This document shows, piece by piece, positions 38,559-48,160 of a stretch of DNA of 64,000 nt; within the stretch, counting starts at the first letter, position 1, and each line of letters starts with the position of its first letter. Below the pieces are notes generated by a model, which did not search any database, was not told the DNA's origin, and saw only the letters and a list, made by a program, of their open reading frames with translations. The DNA is taken from assembly GCF_007559435.1 (NCBI RefSeq), contig NZ_VMBP01000003.1, positions 62,001-126,000 on the forward strand. The letters run 5' to 3'. The DNA comes from Ancylobacter moscoviensis. Its GTDB lineage: Bacteria; Pseudomonadota; Alphaproteobacteria; Rhizobiales; Xanthobacteraceae. The position numbers and the translations under genes are program-made.

Positions 38559-38745
38559 CTCGAAGCTCCAAAGTTCTGTCCAGGCGTGTTGATAGGAAGC
38601 TGCCTGCCTGGCGAGCCGGACTTCCGGGAGCCCTCAATCTACGCAGAATATTGTGCAGCGCATCATCGCATTCTGCATCGCACTAATGCGTTTCAGGAAT
38701 ACTGCGACATTCCGTACTAGTATTCATTTTTTCTGAAAATCAGAT

Positions 38746-39903
38746 TCAACTTCCCTGCGATGCGGCCGCAGGCACGACGATGCCGCCGGTCATCGGCTGC
38801 GGCACGCCTGTCGTCGTGGGGAAGCTCAGGGCGAGTCCGCGCATGGACCGGACGGCCAGAAAGGCGAAAGCCTGCGCCTCCAGCGCATCGCTCGACCAGC
38901 CGACCTCCTCCGCCCGCAGGACAGGGATGCCGAGACGCTCGTGCAGGAAGCGCAGCAGCGTCGGGTTGTGCGCCCCACCGCCGGCCGCGATCAGGGTTGC
39001 CGGGCGCTTCGGCAGATGCGGGAAAACGGCGCCGACACAGGCCGCCGTCAACGCGGTAAGCGTTGCCGCGCCGTCCTCCGTGCTCATGAGGTCGAGACCG
39101 CCATGGAGAGCGACCCATTCACGAAAATCGTTGCGGTCCAGCGACTTCGGCGGCTTGCGCGCGAAGAAGGGATGATCGAGCAACCGGGCGAGCGCGGCTT
39201 CATCCACCCGCCCCGCCGCCGCCGCCGCGCCATCGCGGTCGACCGGCACGCCGGTGCGCGCCTTCATGAAATCGTCGATCAGCGCATTGGCCGGCCCGGT
39301 GTCGCAGGCGACGGGATCGGCATCCGCGTCGATATAGGTGATGTTGGCAACGCCGCCGAGATTGAGCACCAGGAGCGGACCGGGTAGCACCAGCCCCCGC
39401 GCCAGCGCCCGGTGATAGACCGGCACCAGCGGCGCGCCCTGCCCTCCGGCGGCCACGTCCGCCGCGCGCAGGTCGTAGACGAGCGACGGGCCCGCCCCGC
39501 CGGTCAGGACCCGCACGGCCCGCGCCAGGGCCGGTCCATCGCCGATCTGCACGGTGAGGCGGATTTCCGGGCGGTGCAACACGGTCTGCCCGTGGAAGCC
39601 GATGGCGGCCACGTCCCGATGCCCGGGAAACTCGCGGAAGAACGCCGCCAGCGCCTCGGCGTGGCGCTCCGTCAGCCGCCGCTCGGCATCGGCCAGCACG
39701 CCGGGGCGGGCATCACGATCCGTCAGCCCTCGTGCCAGTTCCAGCGCCTCGACGAGGAGCACGCGGTCGTCCGACGAATAGGCATAGGTCCGGGAAGGGC
39801 CGAAAGCGGCGACGCTCTCGCCGTCGGTTTCGATCAAAGCGACGTCCACCCCGTCGAGCGAGGTGCCGCTCATCAGGCCGATCGCCTTGAGGGGATGGGG
39901 CAT
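38746..39903 (-). CDS. anmK: Anhydro-N-acetylmuramic acid kinase
   Basis: 385 residues. The ATG at 39903 is chosen because GAGGA lies 6 nt upstream; in-frame ATGs at 39909 and 39918 are possible. [22 protein letters not shown] is the N-terminal ATP-binding segment of the family. [33 protein letters not shown] and [13 protein letters not shown] follow. It phosphorylates and opens anhydro-MurNAc in cell-wall recycling. It is divergent from tyrS, a common neighbour. Confidence 0.95.
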   Translation of the reverse strand: MPHPLKAIGLMSGTSLDGVDVALIETDGESVAAFGPSRTYAYSSDDRVLLVEALELARGLTDRDARPGVLADAERRLTERHAEALAAFFREFPGHRDVAAIGFHGQTVLHRPEIRLTVQIGDGPALARAVRVLTGGAGPSLVYDLRAADVAAGGQGAPLVPVYHRALARGLVLPGPLLVLNLGGVANITYIDADADPVACDTGPANALIDDFMKARTGVPVDRDGAAAAAGRVDEAALARLLDHPFFARKPPKSLDRNDFREWVALHGGLDLMSTEDGAATLTALTAACVGAVFPHLPKRPATLIAAGGGAHNPTLLRFLHERLGIPVLRAEEVGWSSDALEAQAFAFLAVRSMRGLALSFPTTTGVPQPMTGGIVVPAAASQGS

Positions 39904-40002
39904 CTTCATTCCTCGCATGCGCCGGCTCGGGGTGCTTTCGCCGCGCGAAGCTGATACATGACCCGCCGTTCCTAACATGGCGTTGATGCCCGCAGGCCCG
40001 AT

Positions 40003-41274
40003 ATGAGCAAGTTCCGATCCGATTTCCTCCGCACGCTGGACGAGCGCGGCTTCATTCATCAGATCTCCGATGAACAGGGCCTCGACGATCTTTTCGCGAA
40101 GGAAACCGTCACGGCCTACATCGGCTTCGACCCGACCGCGCCGAGCCTGCATGCCGGCGGCCTGATCCAGATCATGATGCTGCACTGGCTGCAGGCGACC
40201 GGCCACCGGCCGGTCTCGCTGATGGGCGGCGGCACCGGCATGGTCGGCGATCCGTCCTTCAAGGACGAGGCGCGCCAGCTCATGACGGTCGACACGATCG
40301 AGGCCAACATCGCCTCGATCAAGCGGGTGTTCTCGAACTACCTGAACTATGGCGACGGCAACCACGGCGACAGCCTTCGCGGCGCGATGATGATCAACAA
40401 CGCCGAATGGCTGCGCGAGCTCAACTATCTGGAGTTCCTGCGCGACGTCGGCCGGCATTTCTCGGTCAACCGCATGCTGTCCTTCGACAGCGTGAAGATG
40501 CGGCTCGAGCGCGAGCAGTCGCTGTCCTTCCTCGAATTCAACTACATGATCCTGCAGGCCTACGACTTCGTGGAGCTGAACAAGCGCTACGGCGTGCGGC
40601 TGCAAATGGGCGGCTCCGACCAGTGGGGCAACATCGTCAACGGCATCGACCTCGGCCACCGCATGGGTAGCCCGCAGCTCTACGCCCTGACCTCGCCGCT
40701 GCTCACCACCGCCTCCGGCGCCAAGATGGGCAAGACGCTGGGCGGTGCCGTGTGGCTGAACGCCGACATGCTCGGCCCCTACGAGTTCTGGCAGTACTGG
40801 CGCAACACCGAGGACGCGGACGTGCCGCGCTTCCTCAAGCTCTACACCACGTTGCCGATGGCGGAGATCGCCCGGCTCTCGTCGCTTGGCGGCGCCGAGA
40901 TCAACGAGGTGAAGAAGATCCTCGCCACCGAAGTCACCGCCATGCTGCACGGCCGCGCGGCGGCCGAAGCCGCGGCGGAGACGGCGCGCAAGACCTTCGA
41001 GGAAGGCGGGCTCTCCGCGGATCTCCCGACCGTCGAAGTGCCGGCGGGCGAGCTGGAGGCCGGCATCGGCGTACTCGCCGCCTTCGCCGAGAAGACCGGG
41101 CTTGTCGCCTCGAACGGCGAGGCCCGCCGGCAGGTCAAGGGCGGCGGGCTGAAGGTCAACGACGCCACCGTCACCGACGAGAAGGCGGTGCTAACCAGCC
41201 GCGACCTCACCCCCGAGGGCGTGATCAAGCTCTCGCTCGGCAAGAAGAAGCACGTCCTGCTGCGGCCGGTGTGA
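40003..41274 (+). CDS. tyrS: Tyrosyl-tRNA synthetase
   Basis: 423 residues. The class I HIGH motif appears as HAGG (residues 50-53), and KMSKS as KMGKT near residue 242, the usual alphaproteobacterial variant. [14 protein letters not shown] is the tyrosine-binding segment. A C-terminal S4 RNA-binding domain follows ([22 protein letters not shown]). It charges tRNA-Tyr. It converges on the AsmA-like gene across a palindromic repeat. Confidence 0.97.
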   Translation: MSKFRSDFLRTLDERGFIHQISDEQGLDDLFAKETVTAYIGFDPTAPSLHAGGLIQIMMLHWLQATGHRPVSLMGGGTGMVGDPSFKDEARQLMTVDTIEANIASIKRVFSNYLNYGDGNHGDSLRGAMMINNAEWLRELNYLEFLRDVGRHFSVNRMLSFDSVKMRLEREQSLSFLEFNYMILQAYDFVELNKRYGVRLQMGGSDQWGNIVNGIDLGHRMGSPQLYALTSPLLTTASGAKMGKTLGGAVWLNADMLGPYEFWQYWRNTEDADVPRFLKLYTTLPMAEIARLSSLGGAEINEVKKILATEVTAMLHGRAAAEAAAETARKTFEEGGLSADLPTVEVPAGELEAGIGVLAAFAEKTGLVASNGEARRQVKGGGLKVNDATVTDEKAVLTSRDLTPEGVIKLSLGKKKHVLLRPV

Positions 41275-41319
41275 GGCATTCGCGGTCGGCTTCCTGGGCG
41301 ACCGTCATTGGATTCACAC

Positions 41320-41413
41320 CGTCATGGCCGGGCTTGGCCCGGCCATCCACGTCTTTTTCCCGCAGCCCCCCGGTCCCACGTCGTGGATGCCCGAGCCAAG
41401 CCCGGGCATGACG
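41320..41413. repeat. Palindromic element between tyrS and the AsmA-like gene
   Basis: CGTCATGGCCGGGCTTGGCCCGGCCATCCACG and CGTGGATGCCCGAGCCAAGCCCGGGCATGACG (given in parts), two hairpins facing each other across about 30 nt. It lies between convergent genes and could terminate both. Confidence 0.8.
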
Positions 41414-41470
41414 GTGTTCTGGCTGGGATGCCGGATTAGCCGGGATTGACGACTTAGGAACGGATTTGAC

Positions 41471-44400
41471 CTACCGCGTCGGGACCACGGCCGGCGGCGT
41501 CGGATCCGGCGCCTGGCGGAACTCGAAAATCTTGCGCAGGAAGCCCGGCGCCACGGCGGAAATGGGATTGACCCGTAGCGTCGGTCCCGCCAGCGGCCCG
41601 ACGATCTCGTAGGTCACGCCGACGAGCCCTTCGTTCGGCCCGCCGCCGAGGAAGAATCCGAGCACCGGCAGCCGGCTGAACAGGTTGTTCAGCCCGTAAG
41701 CGGGCACATAGGTGCCGCGCACCGCGATGCGGTCGGAGGCGAAATCGAGCGTGCCGTCGAAGGTCGACCCGATGGTCGGCCCCCAGATCGCCCCCTCGCG
41801 AATGTTGAGCTGCTCGGCGGAGCGCTGGAAATCGACCTGCAGCTTGCGAAACGCGATGGCCGAGCCGGGCTGAGGACGGCCGTTGCGCGCGGTGGCCGGC
41901 GCGGCCGCGATGAGGCGGTCGAGACCGGGTTCGCCACGGATCACGAAGTCGCGCATGTTGACCACGCCGACCTGCGGCTTGCCGTCGCCGCTGGGGGCGT
42001 CGATATCGACCCACAGGTCTCCGCCATAGATGCGGGCGTAGAGATTGACGAAGCGCAGCAGCGCACCGGCATCGCTCGTCGCCACCTGCAGGCGCGGCCG
42101 CCCGTTGGCCTGCGCCGCCAGATTGCCGGCGACGCCGCCGTCGCGGCCGACGCGGGCGGCAAGCGAGAAGGCCCGCAGGTCGCCATTGCGGCGCGACAGG
42201 TTCAGTGAGACCTGGCGCATGGTCTCGCCATTGTTGCCCACCACCACCTCGAGCTTGACGTCGAGATCGAGGTCGGCCGGCTTCTCGTTCTCGCGACCGG
42301 CGATGGGCGCTTCCATCAGGCTCTTCAGGAAGGCGCGCGCCTCGATCACGTCGCCGCGCACGGTGATCTTCATCGCGTTGTCGACGTTCTCGACCTTCAC
42401 ATTGGCCTTGTCGCCGTCGGAAAGCTGGAAGGTCGGCAGGTTGGCGCTGACGAGGCTGGCATCGGCGTCCAGCTCGACGGATCCGCGAATATTGACCCCC
42501 TGGCCGGTGACGACGAGATCGTCGAGCCGGGTGCCGGACGCGGTGAGCGTCGCCTTCGCGGTGAGGCGAGCGGGCCGGCCGGCCGGCTTCGACCAGCCTG
42601 GCACGAGCTCGGCGAGGCGAGCACCGGTAAGGTCGACATCGACATCCGCCGTCTTGGTCTTGGTGCCGATGATGCCGGAAAGCTTGACGCCGACCGAACC
42701 GGATATGCCGGCGAGATCGAGGCCGAGCTTGTCGCGGGCAGCGTCATTGAGCGTCGCCGCCAGCACGAAGGTGGTGTCGCCCGAGGCCGGGCGGCTGTAC
42801 TCGAAGCTCGCGGGCGCCCCGCCGAACTTGCCCTCCCCGCGCAGCACGGTGGCGGCCGGGGTGACGAAGGCCCGCACCTTCGCATCGTCGAGATTCTGGC
42901 CGAACGCCACCTTGGCGGCATCGAAATCGGTCAGGTCGGCATCGAAGGCATAGTCGACATCCGACGGGGCGATGTCGTCGGAAAGCTTGACGCTGATCTG
43001 GGCCGTGCCCGCGATGGTGCCGTTCACCGTCGACGGATCGATGGGCACCATGCCGGGACCGCGCAGCGGCGGCATGTTGGACAGCTCGATGGCAGCGGCG
43101 GCCGCGCCGTTGACCACGACCTTCACCTTGGCTTCCGGCTTCTCGGGCGCGGTGTCGGAAATATCGAAGACGCCTTCGGTCACGCTCAGCCGCCGCTTGC
43201 CGGGCGTCTCCATGTCGCCCTTGCTCACCTGGACATGGACGGTGCGGCCGGTGACGCGCACGCTCACATCCGCGCCGCCGACCGGCGGCAGGCCCGGCAC
43301 CGGATGGAAGCGGCCGTTGACGCCGGTGATGTTGATGCTCAGCGCATCCTCGGCCAGCGGCTTGTCCTTCTTGCCGATCGAGTCGAGCGGTGCATTGAAG
43401 ACGATCTGGGCCGCGGTCACGTCGCCGGAGATGAGGTTGTCGTAGACCCATTTGCGCGGCGCCGGCGCGGCGACCACCGGCCAGAGCCGCTTCAGCGCGG
43501 TTGCCGTCATCGGCGAGGTGGAGACCGTCATGGCGAGGGACGGCGCGGCGGCGCCGAGGTCGAGTGCGCCACTCAGCGTCACGTCTCCCTGCGGGCCCTT
43601 GAGCACGCCCTGATCGATGGAAATGCGCTGCGCGGAAGGATCGAAGGAAAGACCGAGGTCGACGTTGTCGAGGATGAGGGGCGGTTCCTTCTTGGCGAAG
43701 GTGCCGCCCCCGCCGAACACCGCCTTGGCGGAGGAGCTGTGCAGCGTCCACTTGCCGGCCGTATCCGCCGGCATCTGCACCACCCCGGCCAGATCCAGAC
43801 TGAACGGCCCGGCCTGCACATCCACCGAGGTAAGGTCCACCACGCGCCGATTGGGATCGACGGAGAACGCGATGGCCGCCTCGTCGATCAGCATGCGGCC
43901 GGCATCGTCCGAGCCGAGCTGGAGTTCGCCGGCCCCCACCGCCAGACGCCCCTGCGTCGAGACCAGCAGGCCGGCCCCGTCGATGACCGCTTCGAGGTCG
44001 ACCGAGAGCGGCGAGGTCGCCAGTATGTCGCCGCTCGCCTTGCCGGCGGCGATCATCAGGTCGCGCGGGGCGAGGTCACGAATCTCCAGCGCGAGATGGC
44101 GCTGCTTGTCGACGAGAGCGCCGATGGTCGCCCGCGCCGACCAGGGCCCGTCCGTGCCGCCGGCCCGCATGTCGAAGGCCACCCCGCCCTCGGCGGGACG
44201 CGACAGCGACAGGTCGATATTGTCGAAGGTCCATTGGCGGCTGCTCGCCTCCTTGCGGATGACGAGCACGCCGTCCTTGAGCCCGACCTCGCTCAGCTTG
44301 CCGCCGTCAAGGCCGCCCTTGTCGATCTGCTCCGCCAGCACCGCGAGGCCCGCGAGGCGCAGCGGCCCGAACGGCGTCGGCTGTGCGGCATCGGAAGAGG

Positions 44401-45052
44401 CGACCGCGGGAGGCTCGGCAGGAGGCGCGGAAGCTGAGGTCGCCACCGGCGCGGAAGCGACAGGGGGAATCTGCACCGCCGGGCCCTTCACCGGATGCCC
44501 GTCGGGCGTGGTGCGCAGCGTCGCGCCGCCTTCGGTCGAGACGGCGAGCTGCCCCTGCGAGTCGATGAACACGTTCAGCCGGACGCCGACCAGATCGATG
44601 CGCTTGGGCTGCATGAGCCAGGGCAGCCAGCTGTCCTGCAGGGCCACCTCGGCCTGCGGCGCCGTGGCGATGACATCGCCGTCGACGTCGCGCACGGTGA
44701 TGTCGTTGGCGTGCAGCAGGATGCCGCCGCCGGGCGCCCGGTCGCCGACGATGGCGCCGATCTGCACCGTGCGCCCCTCACCGATCCGCGCTTCCAGCGC
44801 CCGCTCGACATAGGGGCGGGCCATGTCGACGGTGATCATGCCGGTGGAAAAGAGAAGGTAGCCGGTCGCCACGAGGGCCGCGAGGAGAATGAAGACCGAA
44901 CCGCCCGACCAATAGCAGACCCGCAGCCAGCGCGGACGCCCACTGGGGACGGCGCACCGCACGGCAGCCGCCTTCGCGGCGCGGCGCATGCGCAGCTTCC
45001 CGGTGCGGCGTTTCCCGCCGGACTCCGGCCCGTGCGTCGTCGGCTCTTTCAT
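41471..45052 (-). CDS. Large AsmA-like/DUF3971 inner-membrane protein
   Basis: 1193 residues: basic cytosolic N-terminus, one membrane helix at about residues 50-70, then a long periplasmic beta-rich body. RPYVERALEARIGEGRTVQIGAI near residue 80 is typical of the AsmA/YhdP start. The C-terminal part (NIREGAIWGPTIGSTFDGTLDFASDRIAVRGTYVPAYGLNNLFSRLPVLG..LVGVTYEIVGPLAGPTLRVNPISAVAPGFLRKIF) matches the alphaproteobacterial AsmA_2/DUF3971 end. Such proteins are thought to bridge inner and outer membranes for phospholipid transport. That function is inferred from YhdP relatives. Confidence 0.9.
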   Translation of the reverse strand: MKEPTTHGPESGGKRRTGKLRMRRAAKAAAVRCAVPSGRPRWLRVCYWSGGSVFILLAALVATGYLLFSTGMITVDMARPYVERALEARIGEGRTVQIGAIVGDRAPGGGILLHANDITVRDVDGDVIATAPQAEVALQDSWLPWLMQPKRIDLVGVRLNVFIDSQGQLAVSTEGGATLRTTPDGHPVKGPAVQIPPVASAPVATSASAPPAEPPAVASSDAAQPTPFGPLRLAGLAVLAEQIDKGGLDGGKLSEVGLKDGVLVIRKEASSRQWTFDNIDLSLSRPAEGGVAFDMRAGGTDGPWSARATIGALVDKQRHLALEIRDLAPRDLMIAAGKASGDILATSPLSVDLEAVIDGAGLLVSTQGRLAVGAGELQLGSDDAGRMLIDEAAIAFSVDPNRRVVDLTSVDVQAGPFSLDLAGVVQMPADTAGKWTLHSSSAKAVFGGGGTFAKKEPPLILDNVDLGLSFDPSAQRISIDQGVLKGPQGDVTLSGALDLGAAAPSLAMTVSTSPMTATALKRLWPVVAAPAPRKWVYDNLISGDVTAAQIVFNAPLDSIGKKDKPLAEDALSINITGVNGRFHPVPGLPPVGGADVSVRVTGRTVHVQVSKGDMETPGKRRLSVTEGVFDISDTAPEKPEAKVKVVVNGAAAAAIELSNMPPLRGPGMVPIDPSTVNGTIAGTAQISVKLSDDIAPSDVDYAFDADLTDFDAAKVAFGQNLDDAKVRAFVTPAATVLRGEGKFGGAPASFEYSRPASGDTTFVLAATLNDAARDKLGLDLAGISGSVGVKLSGIIGTKTKTADVDVDLTGARLAELVPGWSKPAGRPARLTAKATLTASGTRLDDLVVTGQGVNIRGSVELDADASLVSANLPTFQLSDGDKANVKVENVDNAMKITVRGDVIEARAFLKSLMEAPIAGRENEKPADLDLDVKLEVVVGNNGETMRQVSLNLSRRNGDLRAFSLAARVGRDGGVAGNLAAQANGRPRLQVATSDAGALLRFVNLYARIYGGDLWVDIDAPSGDGKPQVGVVNMRDFVIRGEPGLDRLIAAAPATARNGRPQPGSAIAFRKLQVDFQRSAEQLNIREGAIWGPTIGSTFDGTLDFASDRIAVRGTYVPAYGLNNLFSRLPVLGFFLGGGPNEGLVGVTYEIVGPLAGPTLRVNPISAVAPGFLRKIFEFRQAPDPTPPAVVPTR

Positions 45053-45205
45053 TTACGGCTCGAATCCCCGCAAGCTTCGCCATAATGCCCGCGCGGCGGA
45101 CGAGCGGCGACATCTTTCCACACGCTGGCTGACGCCTTGCTTTCACTCCCCGTGAACAGCAAGGCCCTCAGCCGATCACCTCCAATCACGCCGAAAGGAA
45201 GGCAA

Positions 45206-45673
45206 ATGGCCAAGATCGCCATCGGAGAACCGGCACCCGACTTCACCCTGACGACCGATACCGGCGAGAGCGTGACGCTCGCGTCCTGCCGGGGACGCAA
45301 GCTGGTGCTTTACTTCTATCCGAAGGCCGGCACCCAAGGCTGCACGATCGAAGCCCACGACTTCAACCGCCTGAAAGCCGAGTTTGACGCGGCAGACACG
45401 CGTGTCGTCGGCATTTCCCCGGACCCCGACAAGGCACTCGCGAAGTTCCGCACCAAGGAGGGGCTGACCTTCGCGCTTGCCGGCGACGAGGAGCACCGGA
45501 CGCTGGAGGATTACGGTGTCTGGGTCGAGAAGAGCATGTACGGGCGCAAATATATGGGCGTCGAGCGTACGACCGTGCTGGTCGACCGCGAGGGCCGAAT
45601 CGCCCGCCTGTGGCCGAAGGTGAAGGTCGCCGGCCACGCCGAGGAAGTGCTCGCGGCCGCCAAGGCGCTCTGA
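45206..45673 (+). CDS. Peroxiredoxin, BCP type
   Basis: 155 residues from the ATG at 45206, backed by AAAGGAAG. GEPAPDFTLTTDTGE and LVLYFYPKAGTQGCTIEAHDF are typical; the peroxidatic Cys is Cys46. The second Cys five residues on, present in E. coli BCP, is His51 here. Only an unusual Cys28 could act as partner. It reduces hydroperoxides in the cytosol. It converges on prfB. Confidence 0.93.
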   Translation: MAKIAIGEPAPDFTLTTDTGESVTLASCRGRKLVLYFYPKAGTQGCTIEAHDFNRLKAEFDAADTRVVGISPDPDKALAKFRTKEGLTFALAGDEEHRTLEDYGVWVEKSMYGRKYMGVERTTVLVDREGRIARLWPKVKVAGHAEEVLAAAKAL

Positions 45674-45700
45674 AACCCGCCTGCCGGAGCGGAGGGGGTG

Positions 45701-46831
<1,131 letters not shown>

Positions 46832-46918
46832 GATGGTTACTCTCGAAAGGACGCGGAAGGCGGCGGAAAATAGAGGCCTTGGCGAGGGCTGTAAACGCCC
46901 CTGCCCGCGATGCGACGC

Positions 46919-47443
46919 TCATGCCCTGCCGCGCGCCGCCATCATGAGCGCACGCCCTACGGGCTTGGGCTCCTCGCTGCGCAACACCACCGATGTGGTG
47001 ACCGCCCCGAACCGGCCGATCGCATCGACGATCGTCGCCAGATATTCGGGCGCCGGCACGATCGCCTTGAGAATGAAGCAGTCGTCCCCGGTCACCCGGT
47101 GCACCTCGACGATGTGCGGCAGTTCCTCGAACTGCCGCAGACACGCGCGGATATGCTCGTGCGCGGTTTTCAGGCGGATGATGGCGGTCATGTCGAGTCC
47201 AAGCGCCGGAAGGTTGATCCGCGCGCCATAGCCGGTGATGACGCCGCGCTCCTCCAGCCGCTTTACCCGCTCGGACGTGGCGGGCTGCGACAGGCCGATG
47301 CGCCGCCCGAGCTCCGACATCGGCATGCGCCCGTCGAGCTGAAGCGCTTCCACGATCTCGACATCCTTGTCGTCGAGGCCGGCATCGCGCAGATGGCGCG
47401 GCAGAGGGGCAAACGACCTTGAATCCATCGGAGAATTCCTCAT
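46919..47443 (-). CDS. Lrp/AsnC family transcriptional regulator
   Basis: 174 residues (170 from the ATG at 47428). An N-terminal helix-turn-helix (DDKDVEIVEALQLDGRMPMSELGRRIGLSQPATSERVKRLEERGVI) is followed by the RAM domain (MTAIIRLKTAHEHIRACLRQFEELPHIVEVHRVTGDDCFILKAIV). Such regulators bind amino acids as octamers. It is divergent from the glutathione S-transferase gene, with about 75 nt between starts, and probably controls it and itself. Confidence 0.92.
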   Translation of the reverse strand: MRNSPMDSRSFAPLPRHLRDAGLDDKDVEIVEALQLDGRMPMSELGRRIGLSQPATSERVKRLEERGVITGYGARINLPALGLDMTAIIRLKTAHEHIRACLRQFEELPHIVEVHRVTGDDCFILKAIVPAPEYLATIVDAIGRFGAVTTSVVLRSEEPKPVGRALMMAARGRA

Positions 47444-47518
47444 TCGGCCGATGAGTTAGCATGTGCCGCCGCGCGCGTCGCTGCCATGCTCGGTACCGCG
47501 TCTGCAATGGAGACCGAG

Positions 47519-48136
47519 ATGCGCCTTATCGGCATGCTGGATTCGCCCTATGTCCGCCGCGTGGCGATATCCCTGAACTTTCTGGGCCTGCGCTATGCGC
47601 ACGAGCCCGTGTCGGTGTTCCGCCACTACGACCACTTCGCCACCATCAACCCGGTGGTGAAGGCACCGAGCCTCGTCACCGACACGGGCATCGTGCTGAT
47701 GGATTCGACCCTGATCCTCGATCACGTCGAGCGTCTCGCCGATCCCAAACGCTCGCTCGTGCCGCCGGACATCGCGACGCATGCGCGCCACCAGCGTCTC
47801 GTCGGGCTCGCGCTCGCCGCCTGCGAGAAGACGGTGCAGATCGTCTACGAACACCAGCTGCGTCCGGAGGAGAAGCGCCACCAGCCATGGCTCGACCGGG
47901 TACGCGCCCAGCTTCTCGCCGCCTATGGCGAGATCGAGCGGGAGATCGGCCCCGGCGACGGATGGCTGGTCGGGGAGCGGCCGATGCAGGCCGACATCAC
48001 GACGGCGGTGGCGTTGACCTTCACCCGCAACCTCGTGCCGGAGATCGTGCCGGCCGACGCCTTCCCGACGGTGGCGCGCTACGCTGCCCGCGCCGAGGCG
48101 CTGCCGGAGTTCCGCGCCTCGCCTTTCGACGGCTGA
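47519..48136 (+). CDS. Glutathione S-transferase family protein
   Basis: 205 residues from the ATG at 47519, chosen for GGAG at 6 nt; upstream ATGs at 47486 and 47507 are possible. The thioredoxin-like N-terminal domain has MLDSPYVRRVAISLNFLGL, VKAPSLVTDTG (cis-Pro region) and MDSTLILDHVERLA. The helical C-terminal domain ends in ADITTAVALTFTRNL and PTVARYAARAEALPEFRASPF. The Ser/Tyr in the first motif is the likely catalytic residue. Substrate unknown. Confidence 0.9.
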   Translation: MRLIGMLDSPYVRRVAISLNFLGLRYAHEPVSVFRHYDHFATINPVVKAPSLVTDTGIVLMDSTLILDHVERLADPKRSLVPPDIATHARHQRLVGLALAACEKTVQIVYEHQLRPEEKRHQPWLDRVRAQLLAAYGEIEREIGPGDGWLVGERPMQADITTAVALTFTRNLVPEIVPADAFPTVARYAARAEALPEFRASPFDG

Positions 48137-48137
48137 A

Positions 48138-48154
48138 GCCGGCGCGACGCCGGC
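48138..48154. terminator. Hairpin between convergent GST and PBP1A genes (no T-run)
   Basis: GCCGGCG-CGA-CGCCGGC, a perfect 7-bp stem in the 24-nt gap. No T-tract follows on either strand, so it may slow polymerase or stabilise 3' ends rather than terminate. Confidence 0.35.
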
Positions 48155-48160
48155 ACCGGC

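Noticed and set aside
38746-40950. 734-residue frame covering anmK and antisense to tyrS
   Set aside because: Only the last 385 residues are AnmK; the rest is a GC-rich shadow of tyrS.
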